Below, piece after piece: positions 43,312 through 52,806 of a DNA stretch of 64,000 bases. The DNA comes from Kineosporia babensis (GTDB lineage Bacteria > Actinomycetota > Actinomycetes > Actinomycetales > Kineosporiaceae): positions 186,001 to 250,000 of the forward strand of contig NZ_JAJOMB010000002.1 in the NCBI RefSeq assembly GCF_021129305.1, read 5' to 3'. Numbering within the stretch: the stretch's first letter is position 1; every line of letters starts with the position of its first letter. A model generated the notes under the pieces. The model was given only the letters and a program-made list of their open reading frames with translations. It had not been told where the DNA came from and did not search any database. Made by a program: the position numbers and the translations under genes.

Positions 43312-45044
43312 TCCCCTCCCTGATCAACGTTCTCGGGCCGGAGCACCGCCGGGCGGTGAAGAGCTACCTGGCCTGGCTGGCCGCCTCGGCCGTGCTGGAG
43401 GGTCTGGCCGTGGCCGTCCTGGTGCCGCTGCTCAGTGCCGTGCTGCAGGACGACCTGGGCTCGGCCGGGCGCTGGCTCGGGGTGCTCGCGGCGGCCACCC
43501 TGGCGGCCTCGGTGGTCTATTACGTCCAGGGCATGCGCGGTTTCACCATGGCGCTGACCGTGCTGGACACCCTGCACGGCCGGATCGGGGCGCACGTGGT
43601 CCGGATGCCGCTGGGCTGGTTCGCCGGGGAGTCCGTCGGCCGCCTCAGCCGGATCACCACCTCTGGCGTCCAAGCCATCGTCAGCAGCATCGCGCACCTG
43701 ATGCAGCCCCTGGTCCGCGGCGTCCTCGCCCCGGTCACCATCGCGGTGGTGGTCTGCTTCTACGACTGGAGGCTGGGTCTGGTCGCGATCATTGCCTCAC
43801 CGTTCATCTACTGGTGCTTCCGGTTCTCGGCGCGGCTGCTGGGCGCCTCCGACGAGCTGGCCGACGAGGCTGCCGTCACCTCCGGCAACCGGGTTCTCGA
43901 ATTCGCCCGGCACCAGCCGGTTCTGCGCGCCTTCGGGCAGTCGACGTCCGGGTACGCGCCGCTGGAGGCGGCGATCGAGAACCAGCGGCAGGTCGGGCGC
44001 AAGCAGCTGAACTGGACGCTGGGCGGGATGTTGCTGTCCGGTACCACGATTCAGCTGACCTTCACGGTGATGGTGCTGATCGTGGTGCTGCTGGCCGGTG
44101 GCCCGCAGACGCAGTCGCTGCAGCTGGTCGCGCTGCTGGCCCTGCTGGCCCGCTTCATCGGCCCGCTCGCCCTGGTCAGCGAGTTGTCCGGGGGAGTGCG
44201 GATGGCCCGCAACGACCTGGACCGGGTGCAGGCGGTGCTGGACGTCAAGCCGCTGCCCGAGCCCGCTGCCCCAGCGGTTTTCGACTCGGCCCAGACCGGT
44301 GCGATCGCCTTCGAGAACGTGCGGTTCGGTTACCCGCAAGCCACTCCGGTGCTGAAAGGCGTCGATTTCTCCGTCCAGCCGGGCAGCGTCACCGCCCTGG
44401 TCGGCCGTTCCGGCTCGGGCAAGACCACGATCACCCGCATCGCCGCGCGTTTTCACGAGGTGGACGGCGGAACGGTCCGGATCGGCGGGGTGGACGTGCG
44501 GGAGCAGACCACGGCCCAGCTGATGGGGCAGCTCTCGCTGGTGTTCCAGGACGTGTACCTGTTCGACGGCACGATCGCCGAGAACGTCCGGCTGGGGCGG
44601 GAGTCGGCCACCGACGAGGAGCTCGCCGAGGCCGCGCAGCTCTCGGGTGTGAACGAGATCGTCAACCGGCTGCCGGCCGGCTGGGACACCCGGGTGGGGG
44701 AGGGCGGCGCCGCACTCTCCGGAGGCGAGCGTCAGCGCGTCTCGATCGCCCGGGCCCTGCTCAAGCGGGCCCCGATCGTGCTGCTCGACGAGGCCACGGC
44801 CGCGCTCGACGCCACCAACGAGGCCCTGGTGCGCCGCTCCCTGCAGGCTCTCAGCCGGCACGGCACGGTCCTGGTGATCGCGCACACCCCGGCGATGATC
44901 ACCAGTGCCGACCGGATTCTGGTGCTGGAACAGGGGACGATCGCGGCCAGTGGGTCGCACGACGAGCTCTTGGTGGCGCATCAGGGTTACGCGTCGATGT
45001 TCGCCGAGCGTGCAGCCACCGCCGGCTGGCAGCTGCGGGCCTGA
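43308..45044 (+). CDS. ABC half-transporter, YbtQ/IrtB-like (siderophore-type)
   Basis: 578 residues from GTG 43308, overlapping the upstream stop by 4 bp (GTGA). Six membrane helices, then an ATPase with Walker A GRSGSGKTT, signature LSGGERQR and Walker B IVLLDEATAALDATNE. It forms a heterodimer with the preceding gene product. Its 3' end is followed by a 17-bp tandem duplication. Confidence 0.87.
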   Translation: MIPSLINVLGPEHRRAVKSYLAWLAASAVLEGLAVAVLVPLLSAVLQDDLGSAGRWLGVLAAATLAASVVYYVQGMRGFTMALTVLDTLHGRIGAHVVRMPLGWFAGESVGRLSRITTSGVQAIVSSIAHLMQPLVRGVLAPVTIAVVVCFYDWRLGLVAIIASPFIYWCFRFSARLLGASDELADEAAVTSGNRVLEFARHQPVLRAFGQSTSGYAPLEAAIENQRQVGRKQLNWTLGGMLLSGTTIQLTFTVMVLIVVLLAGGPQTQSLQLVALLALLARFIGPLALVSELSGGVRMARNDLDRVQAVLDVKPLPEPAAPAVFDSAQTGAIAFENVRFGYPQATPVLKGVDFSVQPGSVTALVGRSGSGKTTITRIAARFHEVDGGTVRIGGVDVREQTTAQLMGQLSLVFQDVYLFDGTIAENVRLGRESATDEELAEAAQLSGVNEIVNRLPAGWDTRVGEGGAALSGGERQRVSIARALLKRAPIVLLDEATAALDATNEALVRRSLQALSRHGTVLVIAHTPAMITSADRILVLEQGTIAASGSHDELLVAHQGYASMFAERAATAGWQLRA

Positions 45045-45072
45045 GTTACTGGGTGGCCTGAACTACTGGGTG
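45039..45072. repeat. 17-bp tandem duplication between convergent genes
   Basis: Two near-identical 17-bp units (45039-45055 and 45056-45072, GCCTGAxxTACTGGGTG) span the stop codons of the ABC gene and of the convergent DinB-like gene. The second unit encodes the last residues and stop of the minus-strand gene. Confidence 0.7.
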
Positions 45073-45785
45073 GCCTGGTGCATCAAATCGCGCAGCAGGC
45101 CCATCCCGGTCAGATCGCCGGTGTAGCTGAGCTTTTCGCCGGCGACCCGGTTGTAGAGCCACAGTTCCAGGTCCGAGGCGCCACCGTGGATCACGGTGGC
45201 GGCCTCGCCCTGGTTGTCGACCGTCAGGCCGTCAGCGCCGAAGTGGATGAACCAGGAACGGGACGGGGTGCGCACCTGGAGGTCCGGGCGGCCGGCTGGG
45301 TAGTCGCCCACCTCGGTGTCGCTGACCAGCATGGCCACCAGCACCTCGTCGATCCCGTCCTCGGCCAGGGCTGCGTCGATCTCGGTGGGGGTGCCCACCG
45401 CCAGCTCGGCGTCGAAGCGGTGCACCGCCGTCTCGTGGGCCATCCGCCGGATCCAGAACCCCACGCTCTGGTCGGGCTCGAACCAGGTCCAGGCCGGAGC
45501 GTCCGGCGGGTACTCCCGGAACATCTCGCTCAGCCGGGCATACCCCTGTTCCAGCACCTCGACACTGCTCAGCCCGCTCAGGTCGGGCTCCTCGGTGGGG
45601 CGGGCTCCTCGCCGGATGCAGTCGACCTTGTGCCAGTACACCTCACCGAGGTGCTGCACCAGATCGTCCAGCGACCAGTCCGGGCAGGAGGGCACCCGGA
45701 TCTCCTTGAGCCCGGTTCCGGGCAGGATCGCCCGGAACCGGCGGTACTCCGCTTCGAGGTGGCGCCTGAGCTCAGAAGTCTCCAT
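45063..45785 (-). CDS. Maleylpyruvate-isomerase/DinB-family protein (mycothiol type)
   Basis: 240 residues from ATG 45785. Four-helix DinB_2-like N-terminal domain with the metal-site pattern: VPSCPDWSLDDLVQHLGEVYWHK and RRMAHETAVHRFDAE (His residues spaced as in the family), plus a C-terminal alpha/beta domain ending GGASDLELWLYNR. Actinobacterial members are mycothiol-dependent enzymes; this one's substrate is unknown. It ends inside a short tandem duplication. Confidence 0.82.
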   Translation of the reverse strand: METSELRRHLEAEYRRFRAILPGTGLKEIRVPSCPDWSLDDLVQHLGEVYWHKVDCIRRGARPTEEPDLSGLSSVEVLEQGYARLSEMFREYPPDAPAWTWFEPDQSVGFWIRRMAHETAVHRFDAELAVGTPTEIDAALAEDGIDEVLVAMLVSDTEVGDYPAGRPDLQVRTPSRSWFIHFGADGLTVDNQGEAATVIHGGASDLELWLYNRVAGEKLSYTGDLTGMGLLRDLMHQATQ

Positions 45786-45816
45786 GCCCTCGATCCTCAC
45801 CCCCTCGTCAAAGGCT

Positions 45817-46863
45817 TTACGACTTCGGCAACCCGACCAGGCCGTCCTCGATCCTGATCGTGTCGAGGTTGTCGGTGAACCAGCGGTAGGTGCTCTCCAC
45901 ACCCTCGCGCAGCGAGACCGAGGGGGCCCAGCCCAGCCCCCGCAGCCGTGAGACGTCGAGCAGTTTGCGGGGGGTGCCGTCGGGCTTGGAGGTGTCGAAC
46001 TTCAGCCGGCCCTCCCATCCCACCACTCCCGCGATCGTCTCGGCCAGTTCCCGGATGGTGACGTCGGTGCCGGTGCCTACGTTGATCGTCTCGGGGGAGT
46101 CGTAGTTCTCGAGCAGGAAGACCAGGGCCGAGGCCAGGTCGTCGACATGCAGGAACTCGCGGCGCGGGGTGCCCGAGCCCCAGATCGTCACCTCGTCCAC
46201 TCCGGCCTGCCGGGCCTCGTGGAAACGACGGATCAGGGCGGGCATGACGTGTGAGTTGGCGGCGTCGAAGTTGTCGCCCGGGCCGTAGAGGTTGGTCGGC
46301 ATGGCGCTGATGTAGGGCAGGCCGTACTGCTTGCGCAGCGACTGCACCTGCATGATCCCGGCGATCTTGGCGATCGCGTAGGCGTCGTTGGTCGGCTCCA
46401 GAGCCCCGGTGAGCAGAGCGGATTCCCGGATCGGCTGCTCGGCGTGCTTGGGGTAGATGCACGAGGAGCCCAGGAACAGCAGACGCTGCACCCCGGCCTG
46501 CTGGGCGGCGTCCATCAGGTTGACCTGGATCCGCAGGTTGTCGGAGAGGAACTCGGCCGGGTAGGTGTCGTTGGCCAGGATCCCGCCCACCCGGGCGGCC
46601 GCCACGACCATCACGTCCGGGCGGGTGTCCAGGACGAACTCCATGGTGGCGGCCCGGTCGCGCAGATCCACCTCGGCCGAGGTGGCGCCGACCAGATCGG
46701 TGAAGCCGCGCGCCCTCAGCGCACGCCAGACGGCGGAACCGGCCAGACCGCGATGGCCGGCCACGTAGACCTTCTGCTGCGGAGTCAGCCGCACGCCGCC
46801 GGAGGCCGGGGCGTGCTCGACCGAGAGGTCCGCCGAGGAGGGGGGAGACGGAAGGGTCGTCAT
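45817..46863 (-). CDS. fcl: GDP-L-fucose synthase
   Basis: 348 residues from ATG 46863. Extended SDR with [18 protein letters not shown], the fucose-synthase block [17 protein letters not shown], catalytic SSCIYPK and YAIAK (Tyr/Lys), and [10 protein letters not shown]. It epimerises and reduces GDP-4-keto-6-deoxymannose to GDP-L-fucose. It is divergent from gmd, which supplies its substrate. TACCGT lies 8 nt upstream of the ATG, again near leaderless spacing. The N-terminus has ~28 extra Pro/Ser-rich residues. Confidence 0.92.
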   Translation of the reverse strand: MTTLPSPPSSADLSVEHAPASGGVRLTPQQKVYVAGHRGLAGSAVWRALRARGFTDLVGATSAEVDLRDRAATMEFVLDTRPDVMVVAAARVGGILANDTYPAEFLSDNLRIQVNLMDAAQQAGVQRLLFLGSSCIYPKHAEQPIRESALLTGALEPTNDAYAIAKIAGIMQVQSLRKQYGLPYISAMPTNLYGPGDNFDAANSHVMPALIRRFHEARQAGVDEVTIWGSGTPRREFLHVDDLASALVFLLENYDSPETINVGTGTDVTIRELAETIAGVVGWEGRLKFDTSKPDGTPRKLLDVSRLRGLGWAPSVSLREGVESTYRWFTDNLDTIRIEDGLVGLPKS

Positions 46864-47135
46864 AAACCCGAACGGTACCGGAGGTCCGAAACTTTGCGTG
46901 CTCAATCGGTGACCATCCGTGCCCGCCGGGCGCCGCTCGTCCTAAATCGCCGCCCGGCATCGGGCAAACGCCGGAGGTTGCCGGAACTGGGCCATAACCG
47001 CTCTCTGTTACCGGTCGATCACGCTACGGTACGGATCCATCCAGCTTTCCAGCGAGTCCGATCCGCCGCCACCAGTGCTGCTGGCTCAGGGGTCTCGCGG
47101 CGACCATTCGGCGACATCGGGCGAGGAGCGGCACG

Positions 47136-48146
47136 TTGCAGACTTCGAAGAGGGCTCTGATCACCGGGATCACCGGTCAGGACGGTTCGTACCTGGCTGA
47201 GTTGCTGCTGGAGAAGGGCTACGAGGTGCACGGGATCGTGCGTCGTTCTTCCCAGTTCAACACCAGCCGGATCGATCATCTGTACGTGGATCCGCACGAG
47301 GCCCGGGCCCGGTTGTTTCTGCATTACGGGGATCTGACCGATGGTTCGCGGTTGGTGACGTTGCTGGAGAAGGTGCAGCCGAACGAGGTGTACAACCTGG
47401 CTGCGCAGTCGCATGTGCGGGTCTCGTTCGACGAGCCGGAGTTCACGGGTCTGTCGACCGGGGTGGGTTCGACCCGGTTGCTGGAGGCGATCCGGATGAT
47501 CGGTCTGGAGTGCCGGTACTACCAGGCTTCGAGTTCGGAGATGTTCGGGGCGACGCCGCCGCCGCAGAACGAGGACACGCCGTTCTGGCCGCGTAGTCCG
47601 TACGGGGCGGCCAAGGTGTATGCGTACTGGATGACCCGGAACTACCGGGAGGCGTACGGGATGTTCGCCACCAACGGGATTCTGTTCAATCATGAGAGTC
47701 CGCGCCGGGGTGAGACGTTCGTGACCCGGAAGATCTCGATGGCGGTCTCGAACATTGTGGCTGGTAAGCAGGATTTCCTGTACATGGGGAATCTGGATGC
47801 GGTGCGGGACTGGGGTTACGCGAAGGACTATGTCGAGGCGATGTGGCTGATGCTGCAGGCCGAGGAGCCCAGTGACTTCGTGGTGGCGACCGGGACTGCT
47901 TATACGGTGCGGGATTTCCTGCAGTTCTCGTTCGAGCATGTGGGTCTGGACTGGGAGAAGTACGTCCGGTTCGATGAGCGGTACCTGCGCCCGAGTGAGG
48001 TGGACTCGTTGATCGGGGATGCGTCGAAGGCGCGGGATGTGCTGGGCTGGACGCCCAAGGTGCTGACCCCGGAGCTGGCCCGGCTGATGGTGGATGCCGA
48101 CAGCAAGACCATCGACCTGCGCACCGAGTTGCCTGCCCAGCTGTGA
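47136..48146 (+). CDS. gmd: GDP-mannose 4,6-dehydratase
   Basis: 336 residues. TTG start with GAGGAG 8 nt upstream. Signature: [62 protein letters not shown], catalytic SSSEMFG and [22 protein letters not shown]. It makes GDP-4-keto-6-deoxymannose for GDP-fucose (and GDP-rhamnose) synthesis. Codon use has far more T- and G-ending and TTG/CGT codons than its neighbours, which may mean transfer or different expression constraint. Confidence 0.93.
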   Translation: MQTSKRALITGITGQDGSYLAELLLEKGYEVHGIVRRSSQFNTSRIDHLYVDPHEARARLFLHYGDLTDGSRLVTLLEKVQPNEVYNLAAQSHVRVSFDEPEFTGLSTGVGSTRLLEAIRMIGLECRYYQASSSEMFGATPPPQNEDTPFWPRSPYGAAKVYAYWMTRNYREAYGMFATNGILFNHESPRRGETFVTRKISMAVSNIVAGKQDFLYMGNLDAVRDWGYAKDYVEAMWLMLQAEEPSDFVVATGTAYTVRDFLQFSFEHVGLDWEKYVRFDERYLRPSEVDSLIGDASKARDVLGWTPKVLTPELARLMVDADSKTIDLRTELPAQL

Positions 48147-49555
48147 TCAAGCCGGCGGCCCCGGCCGCCGAGGAGTCGACTGTGCAGACTCAGACCCCGG
48201 TCGTCCTGCCCCCGGCCCGCGCGAACCACGAGCGCGGGCCGGTGTCGCGACCGCGGCTGCGGATGGCGCCGGGCATGTTCCGACGGCTGATCGAACGCTC
48301 GTCTCCGGTGATCGCGACCCCCGACCCGAGCAACTCGCCGCTGGCCAAGTGGGCCCGCAGCGCCGACCCCTGGTTCCAGTTCGGCTCGATCCAGGCCCCG
48401 CCCCGCACGGTGCTGATCATCCGCACCGACTCCACCGGCGATCTGGTGATGACCCTGCCGCTGCTGAGCGCCTTGCGCTCGGCCTGGCCCCAGGCCCGGA
48501 TCACCCTGCTCACCCGCAGCGATCTGCTGCGCAGCGGCGCGCTGGTCGACGAGGTGATCGCCTGGCCGGGCGCAAAGCCCTGGGGCGGTTCGCTGTTCGC
48601 CCAGTTCCGGTACTGGCTGCTGGGCCGTCGCCTACTGCACCGCACGCGTCCGTTGCGGGGGCGGTTCGATCTGGCCATCCTGCCCCGGCGTGATCCGGAA
48701 GCGTTCGGCACCCGCTACGTGGCCTGCACCGCGGCCCGCCGGGTGGTCGGTTTCGATCCGGCCGACCGGCTCGCTCACCCGGGCGAGGTGGACGAGCGCG
48801 ACCTGCTCACCGACCGGGTCGGCTCCGGCGATCCGCTGACCCACGTCCTGCGGCACAGCGAACGGCTGGCCACGGCGATGGGCGTGACGATCACCCCGGA
48901 CGCGTACGACGCCCCCGCTCTGGCTCTGATCGGGCCGGCCGAGCATGCCGCGGCCCGGAGCATCCTTTCCCCGCTGGCCCCTTCGACCGGCCCGCTGATC
49001 GCCGTGCACCTCGGTACCGGCCAGACTCGCCGGGACTGGCCGGCGGCGTCCTACGCGGCCGCGATCAACACCGTTCACCAGCGGGTCGGCGTGCGCGTGG
49101 TGCTGATCGGCGATGTCACCGGCCGGACCCTGGCTGAGGAGTTCGCCTCGGCCGTGGACCCCTGCGTCCCCTTGGTCAGCGCTGTGGGCCGCGGTTACGA
49201 ACTGGCCCTGCTGGCCGGTAGCGATCTGTACCTCGGCGGCGTGGGGGATGCGATGCACCTGGCCTCTTCGGTGGCCACACCGTGTGTGGCGGTGTCCGGC
49301 CAGTCGCTGAACGGCAATCCGGTGGGAGCCGACGCCGTGAACCGGATCGGGCCCTGGTCGTCCGGCTCACGGGTGGTGGCGCCTTCGGACCCGGCCCCGG
49401 GCTGCGCGGACGAGTGCCAGGCCGAAGCCGCGCACTGTGTCCTGGGGGTCAGCGCCGGGTCGGTGTCCCGGGTGATGATCGAGGTGCTCACCGGTTTCAC
49501 CCCGAGCCTGCCGCGTCAGGTCAGCCGGGCCGAGGCCGGGCTCACCACCGCCTGA
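48143..49555 (+). CDS. Glycosyltransferase family 9 (heptosyltransferase-like)
   Basis: 470 residues from GTG 48143, overlapping the gmd stop by 4 bp. After ~85 variable residues comes a GT-B fold: [37 protein letters not shown], and the C-terminal sugar-nucleotide domain [23 protein letters not shown]...[28 protein letters not shown]. Its coupling to gmd suggests it transfers a deoxyhexose such as L-fucose onto a cell-surface glycan, although the family usually uses heptose. Confidence 0.85.
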   Translation: MIKPAAPAAEESTVQTQTPVVLPPARANHERGPVSRPRLRMAPGMFRRLIERSSPVIATPDPSNSPLAKWARSADPWFQFGSIQAPPRTVLIIRTDSTGDLVMTLPLLSALRSAWPQARITLLTRSDLLRSGALVDEVIAWPGAKPWGGSLFAQFRYWLLGRRLLHRTRPLRGRFDLAILPRRDPEAFGTRYVACTAARRVVGFDPADRLAHPGEVDERDLLTDRVGSGDPLTHVLRHSERLATAMGVTITPDAYDAPALALIGPAEHAAARSILSPLAPSTGPLIAVHLGTGQTRRDWPAASYAAAINTVHQRVGVRVVLIGDVTGRTLAEEFASAVDPCVPLVSAVGRGYELALLAGSDLYLGGVGDAMHLASSVATPCVAVSGQSLNGNPVGADAVNRIGPWSSGSRVVAPSDPAPGCADECQAEAAHCVLGVSAGSVSRVMIEVLTGFTPSLPRQVSRAEAGLTTA

Positions 49556-49693
49556 ACCCACTTGCCTCGGCCGGGCCGCCCTCGGCTTGAGTGCTCCGCG
49601 TCACCTTCACCCGAACGGCGGTCGTCACCGCCGGGCGTTCCGGGCGAGTCTTTCCCGCGCAGGTTCGTCACGGTGGGAGAGGTGAGGCAGGAC

Positions 49694-50065
49694 ATGGGTG
49701 CCCGGCAGTGCGTCGTCATCCCGGTCATCGAGCGGCCCAACGGGTTGGTCATGACGCCGTCCTCGACCGAGGGTGGCTACTTCCCGAGGGTCATCGTGGA
49801 AGGCCAGATCCGGTACTCCCGGCTCACCGTCGAGGGCGTCGACGAGGTCTGGGGCCCGACCCTGGCCGAGGCCCAGGAGCGGGTGGCCGAGCAGAACGCC
49901 GCCTGGGGCCTGAGCAACGACGACGTCATGCGGATCCTGATGGGCTGGCAGGTCGCCCGGGACCAGGAGGACGCCCGGGTGTTCTGCCCGGTGTGCCGCC
50001 GGCAGTACGACTGGGCCTCGGGTGAGCGGTGCACCTCGTGCGGGGCGGACGCCACCGGTAAGTAA
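49694..50065 (+). CDS. Small zinc-ribbon protein of unknown function
   Basis: 123 residues from ATG 49694 (AGGCAGGAC just upstream; GTG 49673 is an alternative). The first part is a small alpha/beta region; the C-terminus carries a rubredoxin-like zinc ribbon, CPVC ... CTSC with 13 residues between the pairs. No family is recognised. Confidence 0.65.
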   Translation: MGARQCVVIPVIERPNGLVMTPSSTEGGYFPRVIVEGQIRYSRLTVEGVDEVWGPTLAEAQERVAEQNAAWGLSNDDVMRILMGWQVARDQEDARVFCPVCRRQYDWASGERCTSCGADATGK

Positions 50066-50146
50066 CCGGGTTTTTCCTGGGGTTTTCCTACCGTAACCAA
50101 AGACCTGCGTAGGGTATGGGGCTTACGCGAGTTGGAGGGACTTGTC

Positions 50147-50326
50147 GTGGGTGCTCTTGGTGGTCTGGTCGTGTCCGAGGGGCGCTGGGTGAAGATCGCC
50201 CTGATCGCCGCTCTCGCTATTGTCGTCGGCTCGACGATACTGCTGACGTCGCATCGCGCCCGCACCGGCGCCGCCGACCTCGAGCAACCCGGTGAGCAGT
50301 GCGTCTCCGTCACCACCCCGTGCTGA
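50147..50326 (+). CDS. Small single-helix membrane protein
   Basis: 59 residues from GTG 50147 with GGAGGG (50134-50139) 7 nt upstream. One membrane helix (about WVKIALIAALAIVVGSTILL) and a short polar tail with two Cys residues, the last of which is the C-terminal residue. Function unknown. It lies 7 bp from the end of the convergent AraC-type gene. Confidence 0.6.
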   Translation: MGALGGLVVSEGRWVKIALIAALAIVVGSTILLTSHRARTGAADLEQPGEQCVSVTTPC

Positions 50327-50333
50327 GACCGGT

Positions 50334-51299
50334 TCAGCCAGGGGATTTCTGGGTGCGGCGGTAGGCCGACGGCGGCACGCCGTAGTACTCGGTGAAGGCC
50401 TTGCGCAGGTTCTCCGCCGTGCCCAGCCCGCAGCGGTTGGCGATCGCGGGCAGCGGCAGGGTGGTGGTCTCCAGCAGGTTCGCGGCCGCGCTGGTGCGGG
50501 CCCGGCGCACGTAACGCCCGGGCGCCTCGCCCACCTCCTGCAGGAACAGCCGGGTCAGGTGCCGCGGGCTGACCCCGGCCAGGCCGGCCAGGGCCTCCAG
50601 GCTCAGGTCGGCGGCCAGATCTACCTGCACGTGCTCGGTCACCCGGCGCACCAGGCCGTGCTGCGGGGCCGGGGCGGCGGTGAAAATGCTCATCTGCGAC
50701 TGGTTCCCGGGTCGTTGCAGGTAGGTCACCAGCTGCCGGGAGACCCGTCGGGCCAGTTCGACGCCGTGATCCTCCTCGACGAACGCCAGGGACAGGTCGA
50801 GCGCACTGGTCACCCCGGCCGCCGTCCAGGCCGAGCCGTCGCGGATGAAGATCGGGGCGGCGTCCACCGTCACCTTGGGGAACCGCTTGGCGATGTCGGC
50901 GGCGAAGAACCAGTGCGTGGTGGCCCGGCGGCCGTCGAGCAGGCCGGTCGCGGCCAGCACGCTGGCCCCGGTGCAGACCGAGGCCACCCGCCGCGTGTCC
51001 CGGGCCAGTCGCCGCACGTGCGCGACCAGCGAATTGTCGTCCGCGGCGCGGTTGTAGGTGATGCCGCCGGAGACGACCAGGGTGTCCAGGGGACCGGTGT
51101 GGGTCTCCACCGAGGCATCGGCCTGCAGTACCAGTCCGCTCTGGCACAGGATCGGACGGCCCCCGGGCGCCGCCACGCTGATCCGGTAGGGATCTTCCAG
51201 GCGGCCCACCAGATTGGCCAGCGCCAGCGTGGTGGTGACGCAGGCGATGTCGAGCAGTTCGGCGCCCTCGTAGCCGACGACCAGCACGGATCGCTCCAT
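50334..51299 (-). CDS. GlxA-type transcriptional regulator (DJ-1/PfpI-AraC)
   Basis: 321 residues from ATG 51299. N-terminal DJ-1/PfpI-like domain with VLVVGYEGAELLDI and the nucleophile-elbow-like ASVCTGASVLAATGLLDGR; C-terminal AraC HTH pair with LSLEALAGLAGVSPRHLTRLFLQEVGEAPGRYVRRAR and IANRCGLGTAENLRKAFTEYYGVPPSAYR. GlxA relatives regulate catabolic operons in response to small metabolites. The target is probably not far, but none is obvious. Confidence 0.87.
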   Translation of the reverse strand: MERSVLVVGYEGAELLDIACVTTTLALANLVGRLEDPYRISVAAPGGRPILCQSGLVLQADASVETHTGPLDTLVVSGGITYNRAADDNSLVAHVRRLARDTRRVASVCTGASVLAATGLLDGRRATTHWFFAADIAKRFPKVTVDAAPIFIRDGSAWTAAGVTSALDLSLAFVEEDHGVELARRVSRQLVTYLQRPGNQSQMSIFTAAPAPQHGLVRRVTEHVQVDLAADLSLEALAGLAGVSPRHLTRLFLQEVGEAPGRYVRRARTSAAANLLETTTLPLPAIANRCGLGTAENLRKAFTEYYGVPPSAYRRTQKSPG

Positions 51300-51485
51300 A
51301 CCGACCAGTATGGGGGGATCGCGGCCAGGATGGACGTCGATCCCAAGCATCCGGACCGGACCTCCGGAGTTGCTGGAGCTATCGGTGGGAAGAACGGACG
51401 TCCTGCGCGGCGGGGGAAGGCCCCCGATCGGCTCCGGGGGAGTTCCTGATGGTGATCGTTCCACAGACGCGGCGAATCTGATTGC

Positions 51486-52354
51486 ATGACAACGGAAACC
51501 ACTCAGCTGACGCTCGAGCTCAGACGGAGAGGGGTGATCGCGTTCCTGCTGATCACCTTCGGCGGTTCGTGACGCTGATCCTCGGGCCGTACCTGCTCCT
51601 CGGCTGGTCACTGCTCAATCCGCTGGTCCAGCTGCCCGGTGCGATGATGCCCGCGGTGGCCGCCTGGATCGTGCGAAAGTGGGTAACCCGCGAAGGGTTC
51701 GGTGATGCCGGTCTGCGGCTGCGGTTACGCGAGGCCTGGCCGCAGTACCTGCTGGCGTTACTCGGACCACCGCTGGTCGCGGGCGCCATGGTCGTGACCG
51801 CAGTGCTTTTCGGCTGGTACGACTGGGATACCTCGGAGCTGAACGAGTCGCTGGGCGGGGTCCCGCTCCCGGTCGCGCTGCTGGGGTTGATGGCTTTATC
51901 GATCGTGCTGATGCCGGTGTTCTGGGGCGAGGAGTTCGGCTGGACCGGTTACCTGCGCCCCCGCCTGCTGGTCGGCCGGCCCCTGCTCTCCTTGCTGCTG
52001 ACCTCGCTGCTCTGGGCGCTCTGGCACTACCCGCTGGCCTTCACCGGCTACACCGACTTCGACAACGTCCTGGTCGGGCTGCTGTGCTGGACCGCGATCT
52101 TCTTCCCGCTGCAGGCCCTGTTCACCGCGCTGTACGAACACAGCGGCAGCATCTGGGTACCGAGTCTGGCCCACGCCGGCAACAACTTCGTTCTCTGGGC
52201 CCTGGCCGGTGCGCTGATGATCGACAGCGGGCAACTCAGCTCCTCGACGGTGAACCTGGTGGCCTGCATCCCGCTGAGCCTGCTGGCGATCTGGGCCTGG
52301 CGCAGTTCACCCCGGCACACCGGTCTGCCGCTGGAGACTCAGCCGGCCAGGTAG
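51486..52354 (+). pseudogene. CPBP-family membrane protease gene with apparent frameshift
   Basis: ATG 51486 opens a frame reading MTTETTQLTLELRRRGVI then AFLLITFGGS before a TGA (51570-51572). From about 51569 the typical CPBP sequence continues in another frame: VTLILGPYLLLGWSLLNPL, motif 1 WGEEFGWTGYL, motif 2 LLWALWHYP, motif 3 AHAGNN, so the catalytic core is complete. The two halves together look like one normal protein of ~290 residues, joined by a 1-nt loss (or 2-nt gain) near 51560-51570. It may be a real frameshift, a sequencing error, or use a start at GTG 51569 or TTG 51482. Confidence 0.6.
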
Positions 52355-52791
52355 GCGGCCAGGTTCTCCAGCGAAGAGGCCAGCCCGGCGGCATGATCCG
52401 TTGCGCTGATGCCGTCGGGCACCTGCTCGGCCACGATCTGCACCCGCGACCCCTCCGGAACCGGCGACGCCTGCCAGGTCATCAGCATGGTGCCGGCGAA
52501 GGCCGGATCGTCGGACTCGAAGTCCACCGCCTGCACCAGTCGCTCGCCCGGCACCACCTCGACGATCCGCACGTGCACCAGGTCGGAGTTCTCGGTGGTC
52601 TTGCCGGTCGGGCTCTCGAACCGCAGCCGCAGCCGGTAGGAACCACCCGCCCGCAGGTCGAAATGCTCGAATTCGCCGGTCGAGCCCTCCGGCGGCAGCC
52701 ACTGCTGCAGCGCCTCCGGCGAGACGAAGGCGTCAAAAACCTTCTCCGGCGGGGCAGCGACGACCCGAGATGCGCGGTCGGTACGAGGCAT
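52339..52791 (-). CDS. SRPBCC/AHSA1-like protein
   Basis: 150 residues. START-like fold of the Aha1 C-terminal type: SRVVAAPPEKVFDAFVSPEALQQWLPPEGSTGEFEHFDLRAGGSYRLRL, VVPGERLVQAVDFES, and the C-terminal helix HAAGLASSLENLAAYLAG. It binds a hydrophobic ligand in related proteins; its role is unknown. The 3' end overlaps the CPBP gene by 16 bp on the other strand. Confidence 0.88.
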   Translation of the reverse strand: MPRTDRASRVVAAPPEKVFDAFVSPEALQQWLPPEGSTGEFEHFDLRAGGSYRLRLRFESPTGKTTENSDLVHVRIVEVVPGERLVQAVDFESDDPAFAGTMLMTWQASPVPEGSRVQIVAEQVPDGISATDHAAGLASSLENLAAYLAG

Positions 52792-52806
52792 GGCCCCAGA
52801 ATACGA

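Noticed and set aside
51400-51460. GGGGG/CCCCC hairpin upstream of the GlxA-type gene
   Set aside because: A simple G/C-run stem, not placed to act as a terminator for either neighbour.
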